A stretch of 64,000 nt of DNA. It comes from Bacilli bacterium. GTDB lineage: Bacteria; Bacillota_I; Bacilli_A; RF39; UBA660. The notes below the pieces were generated by a model. The model did no database searches. It was not told the DNA's origin and saw nothing but the letters and a program-made list of their open reading frames with translations. Below are positions 1 through 10,847 of this stretch, piece after piece; the first letter of the stretch is position 1, and the number at the start of each line of letters is the position of its first letter. Both the position numbers and the translations under genes were made by a program. Location: assembly GCA_017428485.1 (NCBI GenBank), contig JAFRQT010000011.1, positions 1 to 64,000 on the forward strand. Direction: 5' to 3'.

Positions 1-2
1 AT

Positions 3-3000
3 GAAACTGGTGAAAAAACTGCAGAAGATGAAATAAAGGCACAAGAAAAAGAGAAAACACAAGAAGAACTTAATGATGATAATGTAGAAGGAAACAATGC
101 GGATAGTGAACCTATTGCTATGCTTCTTGCTGATGATATAAAACTAGAAAATGCAAATGAAGATACTACATATACTAATGATGAAGAAAAAGCTGAAAAT
201 AATGGTAGTAGCGATGAAGAAATAGCCTCTATTAAAAATGAAGAGCCTACAAAAGACCCTGGCATTATTGATGAAACTGAAGAACCTAAAGAACCAAGTA
301 TAGCAGATGAAGCTGAAGAACCTGCAGAAACTAATAAAAAAGATGATGAGATACCTAACAATATTACAAACTCTGAATCTGATAATGATGTGAGTGAAAA
401 GACTGATAGTATCGAGGATAATACTGATATTGAAACTGTAAAAGATGATAACAACGAATCCCAAACCAATGAACCAGTAAAAGAAGATAATGCTCCTGAA
501 GATATACCTGGTGAAATTAAAGAAGAAAAAATAGAAATAACTAAAGTCAATGTTGCTTTAATATCAAGTGTAGATCATTCAACTATTAAAAACATATCAA
601 TTAATAATGTTAAAATTAATACAAAAGACATAGGCAAAGACATTTATTCAACTATTTTTATTCTTAATGATAATCAAGAAAATGTCATTCGAAATATTAG
701 TATATCTGGTTCAGAAAGCACATTATTAAGTCCTTTATTAATTGGTAATTATGGTGGTTCAACTATTGAAAATATTATTTATAATACTACAACATTACCA
801 TTAATGGGAGATTATGATATTAAAGATAGTGATACTATGTATAAATATCGTGTTAACAATGAAAATAAAATAGAATTTAATAATAATTACTCAACAAAGG
901 CAATGTTAGATTTGTTAAATGATGGTAGCGATATAAAATGGAAAATACAAGATAATGTATTTAAACTTCAAAACAATGGTAAAAATGAATCATCACCTAA
1001 AAGAGGGGCCAAGGCATTAAGAGCTAATGCTCCATCTGCTCATAATAGTGGTACAGAAGGAACAGTAGTATATATAAATGAATATGAAAGCGATGCTAAT
1101 TATTATGATGGATTAAATTATACTTACTCTTCTGATGGGACATTACCTACTACAACAAAGAAAAATATATATAATGATTCAAATTTAGTATATATTGAAA
1201 CACATTATTATGGTAGGGATTATCAAAATAGATATACAGGAGTTTTATCCGCAAGCGAAAATCATAATCAATTTGTTTACTACAAAGTATACCCAATTAA
1301 TGATAATGGAACTAGCAGTAATACTTCGGATGATTATGTTGAGTTTGATTTGATAGATAATCCGTATAGTAAGAATCCTAATAATCGTGTATTCCAAGGG
1401 TGGCTAACTGATTATAATGGCGCTGTAATTTCACTAGACACAGATATTTATGTTAGAAGTGTTAAAATACCTATTACTTATAATGGAACAACACCTGAAA
1501 ATATTAATATCAATTTCTATGCAATTTGGGGTGTTGGAGCAATTACAACATATTCAAGTAGTTGGTCTAACACATTTAGTTATTTAGAAGATGATGGATT
1601 TCATGCTATTTCAGCTGTAATATACACATATGACATAACAGGTTTTTATGTATATTCCAATATTCGTAATAACAACAATTATCCAGCGGGAGCAGTTGAT
1701 GCTAATGGTAATCCATTAACTGGTAGATGTAGCGCTGGTTTATTTGGAAGATGTTATTTTTATGAACCTGCTACTGGCACATATAATAGTAATACAGATT
1801 ATTATAAACTTGTTAATGGCACTATGACTATTTCAACTGTTCCATCAACGTTAAGTTATACATCAGAAATACCTGTTGGTGAATCTACTGCAGGATATTA
1901 TAGAACTATAAATATTCCAAGGAACGGGTCATTAGTTGGATACTTTGATTCTGATGGCGATGTAATGACAAGTGGTACTTGTAACACTAATGGTGGGTGC
2001 AATTATTATGAATTAATACAATTCTATGATATAAATAACAATCCTGAAGTTTATACTAATGGAGATATTCTATATTACAAAACAACTAGAGATACAAACA
2101 TTGTAGTGATGGGAGGAAATATAACTGGTACTTGGGGAAGTTCTCAAAATAAACCATTTACTTTTACTGCTGTTCAAGGTAATACAAACAATATAAGTTC
2201 ATATTATTGGGACGCAAGAGAACTAAGAATACTTGCTTATAATGACACAAAAATTGAAAATATGCGTATAAGAGGTGTGGATAGAATAGATGATGATACA
2301 TCGCCTCAGGTACGTGGGGGAAGTAGGTATAATTACTATACTACTCCAGCATATGATAGTATGTATTGTAACTATTATAATTGCAAGATAGGAAGAAATA
2401 TTACATCATATAATAACACTACTGTTAGTTTTGATTACGTTATTGGTGGAAATATGAGTTCCGTAAGTAGTTCTAATATGGCCAGATACACATTTATAGT
2501 TGAATCAGGTATATATAATAACTTGGGATTAACCACTACAGGCGCTAATGCAAACTATTTGAGTTCGTTTACTCAATATGTTGATGCATACGGAACGTTT
2601 GGAAATGATTATGATAAAGTAACTGAAACAACACCTGCTACGTCTTCTAAATTAGATGTAATGTACTGTTTATCAGGATCATGGTTTGGAGACATAAAAG
2701 GAACTAATATTACCACTCCTATGTTACATACTCTTGTTAAAAGTGGAAGATATGGAAGTAATAAAGCAGATTATGCTGCTGGTATATATGTCGGCGGCCG
2801 TGGTAATGGTAGTCATACTAGTCCAAGATTTGCAATAGTTGAAGGCGGCTGGATTTACAATTTAATAGGTGGCCCTCTATCTACATCTAATATTAGTTCA
2901 TATAATGATAGTTATATCAATATGAAAGGTGGATATGTTGATGTTATCATAGGAGGTGCCGGACGAAGTGAAACTTATGGAAATAGAATTATTCAAGTAA

Positions 3001-6000
3001 CCGGTGGCCGTGTTAATTATGCAGTATTTGGTGGATCTAACGGAATTGAAGGCGATGATACACAGTATACAAGTACAGTAGATGGTGATTCTTATGTATA
3101 TATTGGCGGAAAAGCAGTGATAGGAGATCCTGATATTGCATCTGGAACACTAGAAGCTAATTCACAAGTAGAAGCTGGAAGTGTATTTGGAATTGGAAAT
3201 GGACGAGAAGGATATAGTTCAATTGGAACTGTTAACAATTCAAATGTAATTATAGATGGTGAAGCCACTATAAATAAAAATGTATATGGTGGAGGAAACC
3301 ATGGTGCAACTGGACAAAAAGGCACTAACCAAACATATGCAACTAACATAATAATTCACGGCGGTGAAATAAAAGGTTCAGTATATGGTGGAGGAAATAA
3401 CAATGGTGCTGGAACTGATAGAAATACGTGTAATATTACAATTACAATAGATGATGGAACAGTAGATGGTTCAGTATATGGTGGTTCTCGAACTAAAGGA
3501 AGAATTTATGGTTCTTCAACTGTAAATATACAAGCGGGTACAGTAAAAACAGACGTATATGGTGGCGGTGAAGGTGGCTATCAAGATGCAACCAATTATG
3601 GTACTTTTGTAAATAATAATATCTCTGTAAATATTGGTACATCATCAACTGGCCCAACTATTAATGGTTCAGTATATGGTGGTAGTGCTTATGGTACAGT
3701 TAATGCAGTTGCAACAAATCCTGCTGCTAATAACAAAACAGTTAATGTAACAGTAAACAATGGAACAATTACTGACTCAGTATTTGGGGGTGCAAAAGGT
3801 AGTAGTACTTATACTCCTTATGTACCTGGTCAAATAACAGTTGATATAAATGGGGGGACAATAGGAAGCGTATTTGGTGGATTTGATGAAGCCGGAAAAC
3901 CTGCTAAAGATCCACTTGTGTATATAGATGGCGGAACTATTACAAATGTATATGGTGGTGGAAATAAAACTTCTGTTGATAATACACACATATACATGAG
4001 GGGTGGTTCAGTAACTACTATGTATGGTGGTTCTAACCAGAGTGGAACAGTCCTTACGACTACAATAGATGTAACTGGCGGTTCAACAAGTACTATATTT
4101 GGTGGTAATAACCAAGGTGGTACATGTAACGCAACAACTGTTAATATTAACGGAGGAGCGGTAACTTCCGCTGTATATGGTGGTGGTAACTTAGTTAGTA
4201 CAGGAACTACAACTGTTAACATTCGTAATGCTACTAACACTATTCCAAATGTATATGGTGGAGGAAATCAAGCAGGAGCAACTACTACAAATGTTAATTT
4301 AATATCTCAATCTGGAAGTAATAATATAAATGTAACAAATGTATATGGTGGATCTAATCAGTCTGGACTTGTTACTACATCAAATGTTACTATTGGAAAA
4401 GGTACAGTAACAAATGTATATGGTGGAGGTAACTCAGTGGGTGTTACAACTACTCATGTAACAATCAATAATGGTACAATCACTAATGCATATGGTGGAT
4501 CTAATACAACAGGTGATGTTGGAACATCTAACTTAGTTATTAATGGTGGAACAACAACAACTGCATACGGTGCAAATAATGCTGGTGGCACAACAACTGC
4601 TGCAAATGTAACATTAACTGGTGGAACAGCAACAACTATATTTGGTGGTGGTAATGAAGCACCGGCAACAAATACTTTTGTAACAGTAAACAACGGAACA
4701 ACTAATTTAATATATGGTGGTGGAAACAAAGCTGCTGTAACAGAGGCTACTCATGTAACAGTAAATAATGCAACAAATACAATAGGCGCAGTATATGGCG
4801 GAGGAAATCAAGCTGGTGCTGTAACAACTAATGTAAATATTACTCCATCAAATAACAATTTACATGTTACTAGTGTTTTTGGTGGTTCTAATCAAAGCGG
4901 AACTGTTAGCACATCAAATGTAACAGTTAATCATGGAACTATAACTAGTTTATATGGTGGCAATAATGCAGGAGGTTCAACTACAACAACTAATGTAACT
5001 GTAACCACCGGTGTTATTACTGATGTATATGGTGGTGGTAATAATGCCGCTTCAGGTGATACAAATGTAGAAATAACAACTGGAACCATAACAAATGTAT
5101 ATGGTGGAGGAAACCAAGCAGCTGTAACAAGTGCAACTACTGTAGTTAATGGTGGAACTATTAACACATTATATGGTGGTGGTAATGCTGCTAATGTAAA
5201 TGGAAATGTAGATGTTGATTTACTAGGAGGAAGCGTAACTGGTAATCTATATGGCGGTGGAAACCAAGGTGTCGTAACTGGAAACACTTCGGTTGAAATA
5301 GATAATGCATCTGTTGGTGCATCTGTATTTGCTGGAGGAAATGGTTCAACAGCGACAGTAAGTGGATCAACAGGACTAACAATTACTGATGGTACAATAG
5401 GCGGAGACGTTTATGGTGGAGGAAACAATGGTGCTGTAACTGGAAGTACTTCAGTGACAATTGATTCTTCTGCATTAAGTGGTTCAGTGTTTGCTGGTGG
5501 TAAAGGTACAACTGCTTCTGTAGGTGTTAATACTGGGCTAACAATTACTGATAGTACAGTAGCAGTAGATGTATATGGTGGAGGAAACAACGGTACTGTC
5601 GGTGGAAACACTAATATAATTATTGATAATGTACCGGTTACTGGATCAGTATTTGCTGGAGGAAATGGTTCATCTGCAACAGTAAGTGGAACAACTGAAT
5701 TACAAATAATAGATGGATCTGTATCACATGATGTATATGGTGGAGGAAATAATGGTACAGTTGGTGGAAACACATCAATAACAATTGATGGAACTGCTAT
5801 ATATGGCTCAGTATTTGCCGGAGGAAATGGTTTATCTGCAACTGTCACTGGTTCAACTGAATTGACAATAACTGATGGTACTTTAGCCCATGATGTATAT
5901 GGTGGAGGAAATAATGGTACTGTTGGAACCAATACATCTGTAATAATTAATGGAACAACTACTATAGATGGTTCAGTATATGCTGCTGGAAATGGTACTT

Positions 6001-9000
6001 CTGCTGCCGTTAATGGTTCAACTGAACTAAAAATGGATGGAATTACTGTGGGTGGAAGCATCTATGGCGGAGGAAATAATGGTATTGTTCTAGGAAGCAC
6101 TGATGTTATGATAAATGATTCTACTTTGGGAACAAGTGCTTATGCTGGAGGTAATGGAGCAACTGCAAAAGTACTTGGAAACACAAGTATTATAGTTGGT
6201 GGAACTACTGAAGTTGGAACATCGAGTTGTACACTTCTAAGTTCATGCTCAGTATTCGGTGGTGGAAATGCCGCCGAAACTGGTACTCAATCAGCAGATA
6301 ATTCCGTTGCATCAGTAAAAATTGCAGGTGCTATAATACATGGAAACGTGTATGGTGGTGCAAATACTTCTAAAGTATATGGTGAAACAGATGTTAACAT
6401 AGGAAATGATGTTACACTAGTAAATGGAATTAGTAGTGGGGACATTGTTATAAGTGGAACCGTATTCGGCGGTGGTGAAGCTAATGCATCAGGTTCTGAT
6501 GTATATGACTGGACATTCATTAGTGTTACTCAAGGTATTAATGTTAATATTAACGGAGCAAATAGAAATCAGTTTACTATATCAGGCTCAATCTTTGGAA
6601 GTGGTAATGCCTCAACTGCAGCAGGTGATAGTACTGTTACTATCAAAAATTATGGTACATTTAATGATCCTAAGAGAAATGTATCTATACAAAGAACAAA
6701 TTTATTAGTAATTGATAATTCTTCTATTGTATTAGAAGGAGCAACAGATAGAGAAAATGAATATTCAGATGTTCTGTTTACATTATCTAGAATAGATGAA
6801 TTAGATCTTAAGAATAACTCAACATTATTCTTGGAAACTGGTGCTAACTTGTTAAAAGAATTTAAGAGTTTAACTAGCAATGGTTCCCTTGCTGCTGTAC
6901 AAATAGATACTGAGCACGGAACTGTTACTAAAAATGTTGACAATAGAGTATACATGTTTGCTGATAAAAAATTAAATATTGCTAAAAACCAAAGTGCAAC
7001 TGACTATGGTGAAGTAAGTGGTATGTCATTCTTTGGAATGTATAAATACAATGGAAATGGAACAATTAACACAGGTATTTATAATAAATATAATTATGAT
7101 GATGTGCTTGATTGGGGTGGCGTATTCGATAATGTAAGTTCTTATGTATTAGGCCTTCATAAAACAAATCATGATATTGAAGTTGATGGTTTTTATACTA
7201 ACTATATTGATGAGGAAACAAGTAAAAATAAAATTAATTACATAGAACCAATACCACCTGTTGGACAAATGTATATGTGGACTATTGGTGAAGGAGTAAT
7301 TGAATATGAAGTTGACTTATCTGCATCTAAGTATTCAACTCTTGGTACTACTGAGTTGTCACTAAGAGACTTTACTGAACCAAATACAAGTTTTCAAATT
7401 CTTGGATTTGATTATAGTGAATTAGCTAGTGGAATTCAATTAGTTGAAAAAACAAGTATTAACAAAATTGCTAATACAACTAATGATGCAGATACCATTA
7501 TGGGTCTTTCAATGGAAACAAGTAACTCTGGTTGGTTAACTAACGGTTATACATCATTCTTATCAAGAGCAAATAATAATATAATTGGTACTCGTGAGTA
7601 TGTTGGTGGTAATAGTACATCGACACCAACCGTATTGTTCTACTTACACCACTCTAAGAATATTGGTACTTCTGGAGATATGGGTAGAGTTAGAATTCAA
7701 TTGATGTCAGTAAGACAAATCGATGCCTTAACTAAAGAAACAAAGAGATTAATTGTTACTGTTAACTTAACACGTACATTATTCGATACGGTAAATTATG
7801 AAGGAGCTTTAACACCAGGTAGAAAATATGATTTATTTACATCAACAACTGCTAACATTACTTCATCATCTGCTATAAGCACATATTATTCACTATTTAA
7901 TTCTGGATCTACAATATATAGAACAGGATATTATAGAACATTGGTATCAAATTATGTTTTACCATTAAATACTAAAATTACTATGATAGACTTAAGTAAA
8001 AATACACCTGAGTATTATTATCATATAATAACGCAATCAGATGTAAATGCCGCAACAACTGAATTGAGCACTAATAATGAGGTTACATATAACTTCTCAA
8101 TGTTTGAAGTTATGGGAGCTATTAATAGTGGTGTTTACTATAGTGATGCTTCTAAAAATAGTGAATATTGTACTACAAATAATTATTGCAATGAAGACTT
8201 CATATTTATAATTGATTTTGGTGATACGAATATAACATCTGATGCCCTTAATAATGAATTATTAATAGAAATAAGAAATGCTACAAATGACACAATTTAT
8301 AGTGTTTTAGCACCACAACATTTGGATTTGGTGTATAATATTTATGCTAACAAGGATGCAGTAATAGATATAGATGGTGAACTAGATAAGGATAAAATAT
8401 ATGCTGGTGAATCATTTACAGCAGATTTAAACATTGAATATACACAATCTACTGTTGGTTCTGCAACAATATATGATACACATTACTTTGATTCTAAATT
8501 AGGTATTAAGATATCATTAATTAATGAAGATGGTAATGTTGTTCCTGGAATTACTCTACTTGGTCTATACTACACTATTGGTGAAGATAGATATTATCCA
8601 AATATAGATGGAACTACAAGAGTTAAGATTGCAGATAAAGTTGATAGTGCTGAAAAATGGATAATTGTTAATACAGGAACATCTAGTCTTGCAAGTGGAG
8701 ATTACAAACTAAGAGTTGAGACATTTGGTTCTCCTGATGGCATTTATTACGGATTAAATTCTTCTGATTATATTGATTTTGATATTGAGATTGTAAATGA
8801 AATCTATGGTTTAAATATTGAAACATCAGCTGAGGAAATGATGATAGATGCAGAAACAGGATTAAATACAAATGGCGTAAATACTATAGTATATAATGTA
8901 AGATATAATTCCGGTCTTACAAATCCAAAAATTAATTTCAAAATGTATAGAAGAAATTATGATGAGGTATATGACACAACATATACATTAGTAGATGCAC

Positions 9001-9197
9001 TAGATTATTTTGATACTGTGTTGTTCCAAGGATATGATACAAATGAATATGTATTCTTAAGTGATCCAACGGATAACGCACAAGTAACATTTACATTAAA
9101 AGATAACTTATTAACAGGAACTTATAAAATAGAATTTATTCTTTATGGAGATACCTCAGTAATAGGTACTTTAGAAAGATATATTATTATAAAATAG
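3..9197 (+). CDS. giant repetitive beta-helix-like surface/secreted protein (5' partial)
   Basis: The frame is open from the first bases, so the true start and any signal peptide lie upstream; the ATG at 120 is internal. At least 3064 residues are present. The order is: an acidic Glu/Asp/Lys-rich stretch (nt 3 to about 535), short beta-helix-like segments, an InlB/Listeria-Bacteroides-type patch ending in FYAIWG (about 1380-1530), and a long Gly/Thr/Asn-rich domain (about 3040-6640). That domain has at least 17 copies of YGGGN spaced by TxVxIxxGT strands. Between 5320 and 6170 the repeats settle into a roughly 162-bp (54-aa) tandem with about six copies. A non-repetitive C-terminal part of about 850 residues follows. 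It ends in ERYIIIK with no LPXTG motif or membrane anchor. Role inferred: adhesin or extracellular matrix protein, perhaps held by the small secreted proteins encoded downstream. Confidence 0.85.
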   Translation, partial: ETGEKTAEDEIKAQEKEKTQEELNDDNVEGNNADSEPIAMLLADDIKLENANEDTTYTNDEEKAENNGSSDEEIASIKNEEPTKDPGIIDETEEPKEPSIADEAEEPAETNKKDDEIPNNITNSESDNDVSEKTDSIEDNTDIETVKDDNNESQTNEPVKEDNAPEDIPGEIKEEKIEITKVNVALISSVDHSTIKNISINNVKINTKDIGKDIYSTIFILNDNQENVIRNISISGSESTLLSPLLIGNYGGSTIENIIYNTTTLPLMGDYDIKDSDTMYKYRVNNENKIEFNNNYSTKAMLDLLNDGSDIKWKIQDNVFKLQNNGKNESSPKRGAKALRANAPSAHNSGTEGTVVYINEYESDANYYDGLNYTYSSDGTLPTTTKKNIYNDSNLVYIETHYYGRDYQNRYTGVLSASENHNQFVYYKVYPINDNGTSSNTSDDYVEFDLIDNPYSKNPNNRVFQGWLTDYNGAVISLDTDIYVRSVKIPITYNGTTPENININFYAIWGVGAITTYSSSWSNTFSYLEDDGFHAISAVIYTYDITGFYVYSNIRNNNNYPAGAVDANGNPLTGRCSAGLFGRCYFYEPATGTYNSNTDYYKLVNGTMTISTVPSTLSYTSEIPVGESTAGYYRTINIPRNGSLVGYFDSDGDVMTSGTCNTNGGCNYYELIQFYDINNNPEVYTNGDILYYKTTRDTNIVVMGGNITGTWGSSQNKPFTFTAVQGNTNNISSYYWDARELRILAYNDTKIENMRIRGVDRIDDDTSPQVRGGSRYNYYTTPAYDSMYCNYYNCKIGRNITSYNNTTVSFDYVIGGNMSSVSSSNMARYTFIVESGIYNNLGLTTTGANANYLSSFTQYVDAYGTFGNDYDKVTETTPATSSKLDVMYCLSGSWFGDIKGTNITTPMLHTLVKSGRYGSNKADYAAGIYVGGRGNGSHTSPRFAIVEGGWIYNLIGGPLSTSNISSYNDSYINMKGGYVDVIIGGAGRSETYGNRIIQVTGGRVNYAVFGGSNGIEGDDTQYTSTVDGDSYVYIGGKAVIGDPDIASGTLEANSQVEAGSVFGIGNGREGYSSIGTVNNSNVIIDGEATINKNVYGGGNHGATGQKGTNQTYATNIIIHGGEIKGSVYGGGNNNGAGTDRNTCNITITIDDGTVDGSVYGGSRTKGRIYGSSTVNIQAGTVKTDVYGGGEGGYQDATNYGTFVNNNISVNIGTSSTGPTINGSVYGGSAYGTVNAVATNPAANNKTVNVTVNNGTITDSVFGGAKGSSTYTPYVPGQITVDINGGTIGSVFGGFDEAGKPAKDPLVYIDGGTITNVYGGGNKTSVDNTHIYMRGGSVTTMYGGSNQSGTVLTTTIDVTGGSTSTIFGGNNQGGTCNATTVNINGGAVTSAVYGGGNLVSTGTTTVNIRNATNTIPNVYGGGNQAGATTTNVNLISQSGSNNINVTNVYGGSNQSGLVTTSNVTIGKGTVTNVYGGGNSVGVTTTHVTINNGTITNAYGGSNTTGDVGTSNLVINGGTTTTAYGANNAGGTTTAANVTLTGGTATTIFGGGNEAPATNTFVTVNNGTTNLIYGGGNKAAVTEATHVTVNNATNTIGAVYGGGNQAGAVTTNVNITPSNNNLHVTSVFGGSNQSGTVSTSNVTVNHGTITSLYGGNNAGGSTTTTNVTVTTGVITDVYGGGNNAASGDTNVEITTGTITNVYGGGNQAAVTSATTVVNGGTINTLYGGGNAANVNGNVDVDLLGGSVTGNLYGGGNQGVVTGNTSVEIDNASVGASVFAGGNGSTATVSGSTGLTITDGTIGGDVYGGGNNGAVTGSTSVTIDSSALSGSVFAGGKGTTASVGVNTGLTITDSTVAVDVYGGGNNGTVGGNTNIIIDNVPVTGSVFAGGNGSSATVSGTTELQIIDGSVSHDVYGGGNNGTVGGNTSITIDGTAIYGSVFAGGNGLSATVTGSTELTITDGTLAHDVYGGGNNGTVGTNTSVIINGTTTIDGSVYAAGNGTSAAVNGSTELKMDGITVGGSIYGGGNNGIVLGSTDVMINDSTLGTSAYAGGNGATAKVLGNTSIIVGGTTEVGTSSCTLLSSCSVFGGGNAAETGTQSADNSVASVKIAGAIIHGNVYGGANTSKVYGETDVNIGNDVTLVNGISSGDIVISGTVFGGGEANASGSDVYDWTFISVTQGINVNINGANRNQFTISGSIFGSGNASTAAGDSTVTIKNYGTFNDPKRNVSIQRTNLLVIDNSSIVLEGATDRENEYSDVLFTLSRIDELDLKNNSTLFLETGANLLKEFKSLTSNGSLAAVQIDTEHGTVTKNVDNRVYMFADKKLNIAKNQSATDYGEVSGMSFFGMYKYNGNGTINTGIYNKYNYDDVLDWGGVFDNVSSYVLGLHKTNHDIEVDGFYTNYIDEETSKNKINYIEPIPPVGQMYMWTIGEGVIEYEVDLSASKYSTLGTTELSLRDFTEPNTSFQILGFDYSELASGIQLVEKTSINKIANTTNDADTIMGLSMETSNSGWLTNGYTSFLSRANNNIIGTREYVGGNSTSTPTVLFYLHHSKNIGTSGDMGRVRIQLMSVRQIDALTKETKRLIVTVNLTRTLFDTVNYEGALTPGRKYDLFTSTTANITSSSAISTYYSLFNSGSTIYRTGYYRTLVSNYVLPLNTKITMIDLSKNTPEYYYHIITQSDVNAATTELSTNNEVTYNFSMFEVMGAINSGVYYSDASKNSEYCTTNNYCNEDFIFIIDFGDTNITSDALNNELLIEIRNATNDTIYSVLAPQHLDLVYNIYANKDAVIDIDGELDKDKIYAGESFTADLNIEYTQSTVGSATIYDTHYFDSKLGIKISLINEDGNVVPGITLLGLYYTIGEDRYYPNIDGTTRVKIADKVDSAEKWIIVNTGTSSLASGDYKLRVETFGSPDGIYYGLNSSDYIDFDIEIVNEIYGLNIETSAEEMMIDAETGLNTNGVNTIVYNVRYNSGLTNPKINFKMYRRNYDEVYDTTYTLVDALDYFDTVLFQGYDTNEYVFLSDPTDNAQVTFTLKDNLLTGTYKIEFILYGDTSVIGTLERYIIIK

Positions 9198-9207
9198 GGA
9201 GGAATTT

Positions 9208-9309
9208 ATGAGCGAATTAAATAACAAAGATTTATTGGAACTTTATAAAATATTAAAGAATTTTGTAGAGAATTTAAGTCAAAAATTGGAGGACATTAAA
9301 AATGATTGA
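9208..9309 (+). CDS. 33-aa coiled-coil peptide
   Basis: An ATG lies 5 bases after a good AGGGAGG Shine-Dalgarno site and opens a 33-codon frame beginning MSELNNKDLL and ending in TGA. The stop overlaps the next gene, whose ATG is at 9302, so translation is probably coupled. The sequence is charged with Leu/Ile at heptad-like spacing, which suggests a short coiled coil. There is no signal peptide or membrane segment. Function is unknown; it may bind the helical product of the next gene. Support comes from the ribosome binding site, the tight packing (10 bp after the giant gene) and the overlap. Confidence 0.6.
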   Translation: MSELNNKDLLELYKILKNFVENLSQKLEDIKND

Positions 9310-10813
9310 GAAGGTAAATGAAGAAATTGAAAAAATTAAATCTAACATAGATATCCTTCCTACAAATAATAAGAAGAATATTGAAAAATATACTGAATAT
9401 GTTACGAAATGTTTTGAAGAATGCCAAGCAAAATTAAAAGAATGTGAAAATGAAATTATTAGAAGAAAAGATAACATATCTAGCATGTATGAAAGCACTT
9501 TATTAAAATTAGACGAAATAAATCTTGATTATGATACATTAAAATTGTCAGATGTAAGATGTTCTTCAAATGAAAAAATGAATTTAAATTATTTATTATA
9601 CAAATTAAATAATTCAAGTGCTGAAGGATTAAGTACTATAAATGAAGTGATACAAGAAATATTTGATAGCTTTAAAACAGTAGGCATAATTCTAACTGAA
9701 AAAGATTTTAATCATACTGAAAGTGTTAATTTATATATAAGTACTTTATTGAATTCTAAAGAAGAAATTCAAAATATATTTAATGAAATATATTTTAAAG
9801 AACCAAATATTATTAAGCAGATATCTTTAAATGTATGGTATTTATATTATAAAAATAAATCTAAAATTGATGCATACTATAAAGAAAAATATGCTAAATT
9901 TGATTTCCATAATTATATAGCACTATATAGAGCAAAGCTAGATGATATTGAAAATATTAAGCATACAAACAAAAAATACATATATGATTTATTTATCAAT
10001 AGTGTTTTAGATATAGATGAGTATGCTGATGAAAACAAAATGAATATTTTGGTAAATAGTTTAGTAGCAAATATTGAAAATGTAAGGAATTATGGTAATT
10101 TAGTTAATTATAAAAAATCATTAATTGAATATAAAGGATATTCAAAATATCAATTTATAATTACTGATTTTAAAGAATTATTTAGCCATAAAGAAGAATA
10201 TAAAGACCTATTTAATAATAAGTTAAAAGAAATATCTAAAGAAGAGAAAAACCTGTTTTCAATTAATAAAAAGATTAATAAAAAAGGTCTATTTAAACTT
10301 AATAGAGAAAAACTTGCTAATGCTAAACTTGATAGAGAAAAAATAATAGCTAACCTTTTAAATTTGTATAAGGAATTAGATGAACTTGCAATTAAAGATG
10401 TAATTAAAAATTATTTCACTAATGAAACTAATTATTATGATGTTTTAAAATTAACTACATATAATTTTAATTATTTTATTAGCTTATTAGAAAAACAAGA
10501 AGTAGAGATAAATATTAAATCAATAGATGATAATATACATGAATTACAAAAATATATTTATGACAGAAACGTTGATGTAATTGACAACATTGGTTTATTA
10601 GAGGAAAAAGATGTTTTAGAAATGATTACTCAAAAATATAAATTGAATGGTATTATTGTCGATGAAGAAAAAATAAGTGGTGATCAAGTAGATAAGGTTA
10701 TTGAAAGTATAGATAAATTATTAATATATTATGACATAATTAATCTTGGGATTAATTTAAAAGATATAAAATTTGTTATTGATTCTAGCAAAGAATTGAC
10801 TAAAAATGGGTAA
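9302..10813 (+). CDS. 503-aa helical/coiled-coil protein, unknown function
   Basis: The start ATG follows TTGGAGG at good spacing and overlaps the preceding 33-codon gene. The product is rich in Lys, Glu, Ile and Asn, with long predicted helices and an N-terminal coiled coil (about residues 1-60). It has no signal peptide and no membrane segment, so it is presumably cytoplasmic. I recognise no domain. It lies between the giant surface protein and the SipW-like genes, so a role in export or assembly is possible by context only. The next gene has its own promoter at 10796-10824, overlapping the 3' end of this one. Confidence 0.75.
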   Translation: MIEKVNEEIEKIKSNIDILPTNNKKNIEKYTEYVTKCFEECQAKLKECENEIIRRKDNISSMYESTLLKLDEINLDYDTLKLSDVRCSSNEKMNLNYLLYKLNNSSAEGLSTINEVIQEIFDSFKTVGIILTEKDFNHTESVNLYISTLLNSKEEIQNIFNEIYFKEPNIIKQISLNVWYLYYKNKSKIDAYYKEKYAKFDFHNYIALYRAKLDDIENIKHTNKKYIYDLFINSVLDIDEYADENKMNILVNSLVANIENVRNYGNLVNYKKSLIEYKGYSKYQFIITDFKELFSHKEEYKDLFNNKLKEISKEEKNLFSINKKINKKGLFKLNREKLANAKLDREKIIANLLNLYKELDELAIKDVIKNYFTNETNYYDVLKLTTYNFNYFISLLEKQEVEINIKSIDDNIHELQKYIYDRNVDVIDNIGLLEEKDVLEMITQKYKLNGIIVDEEKISGDQVDKVIESIDKLLIYYDIINLGINLKDIKFVIDSSKELTKNG

Positions 10814-10824
10814 AATATTATAAT
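10796..10824 (+). promoter_or_regulatory. sigma-A-type promoter for the 10848 gene
   Basis: TTGACT (10796-10801), a 17-bp spacer and TATAAT (10819-10824) sit at the end of the preceding gene. The expected start point is near 10831, leaving a short leader with GGGAG before the ATG at 10848. Confidence 0.75.
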
Positions 10825-10847
10825 TAAATATAGTAGGGAGATGTAAA

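Noticed and set aside
3092..6520. Long open frames on the - strand inside the giant surface gene (Pro/Val-rich products)
   Set aside because: They mirror the Gly/Thr repeats of the + strand, have no ribosome sites and show low-complexity composition; antisense shadows.
3040..6640. Regular repeats that might suggest a CRISPR array
   Set aside because: The repeats are in frame, encode YGGGN units and vary gradually; there are no constant repeats with unique spacers and no cas genes.
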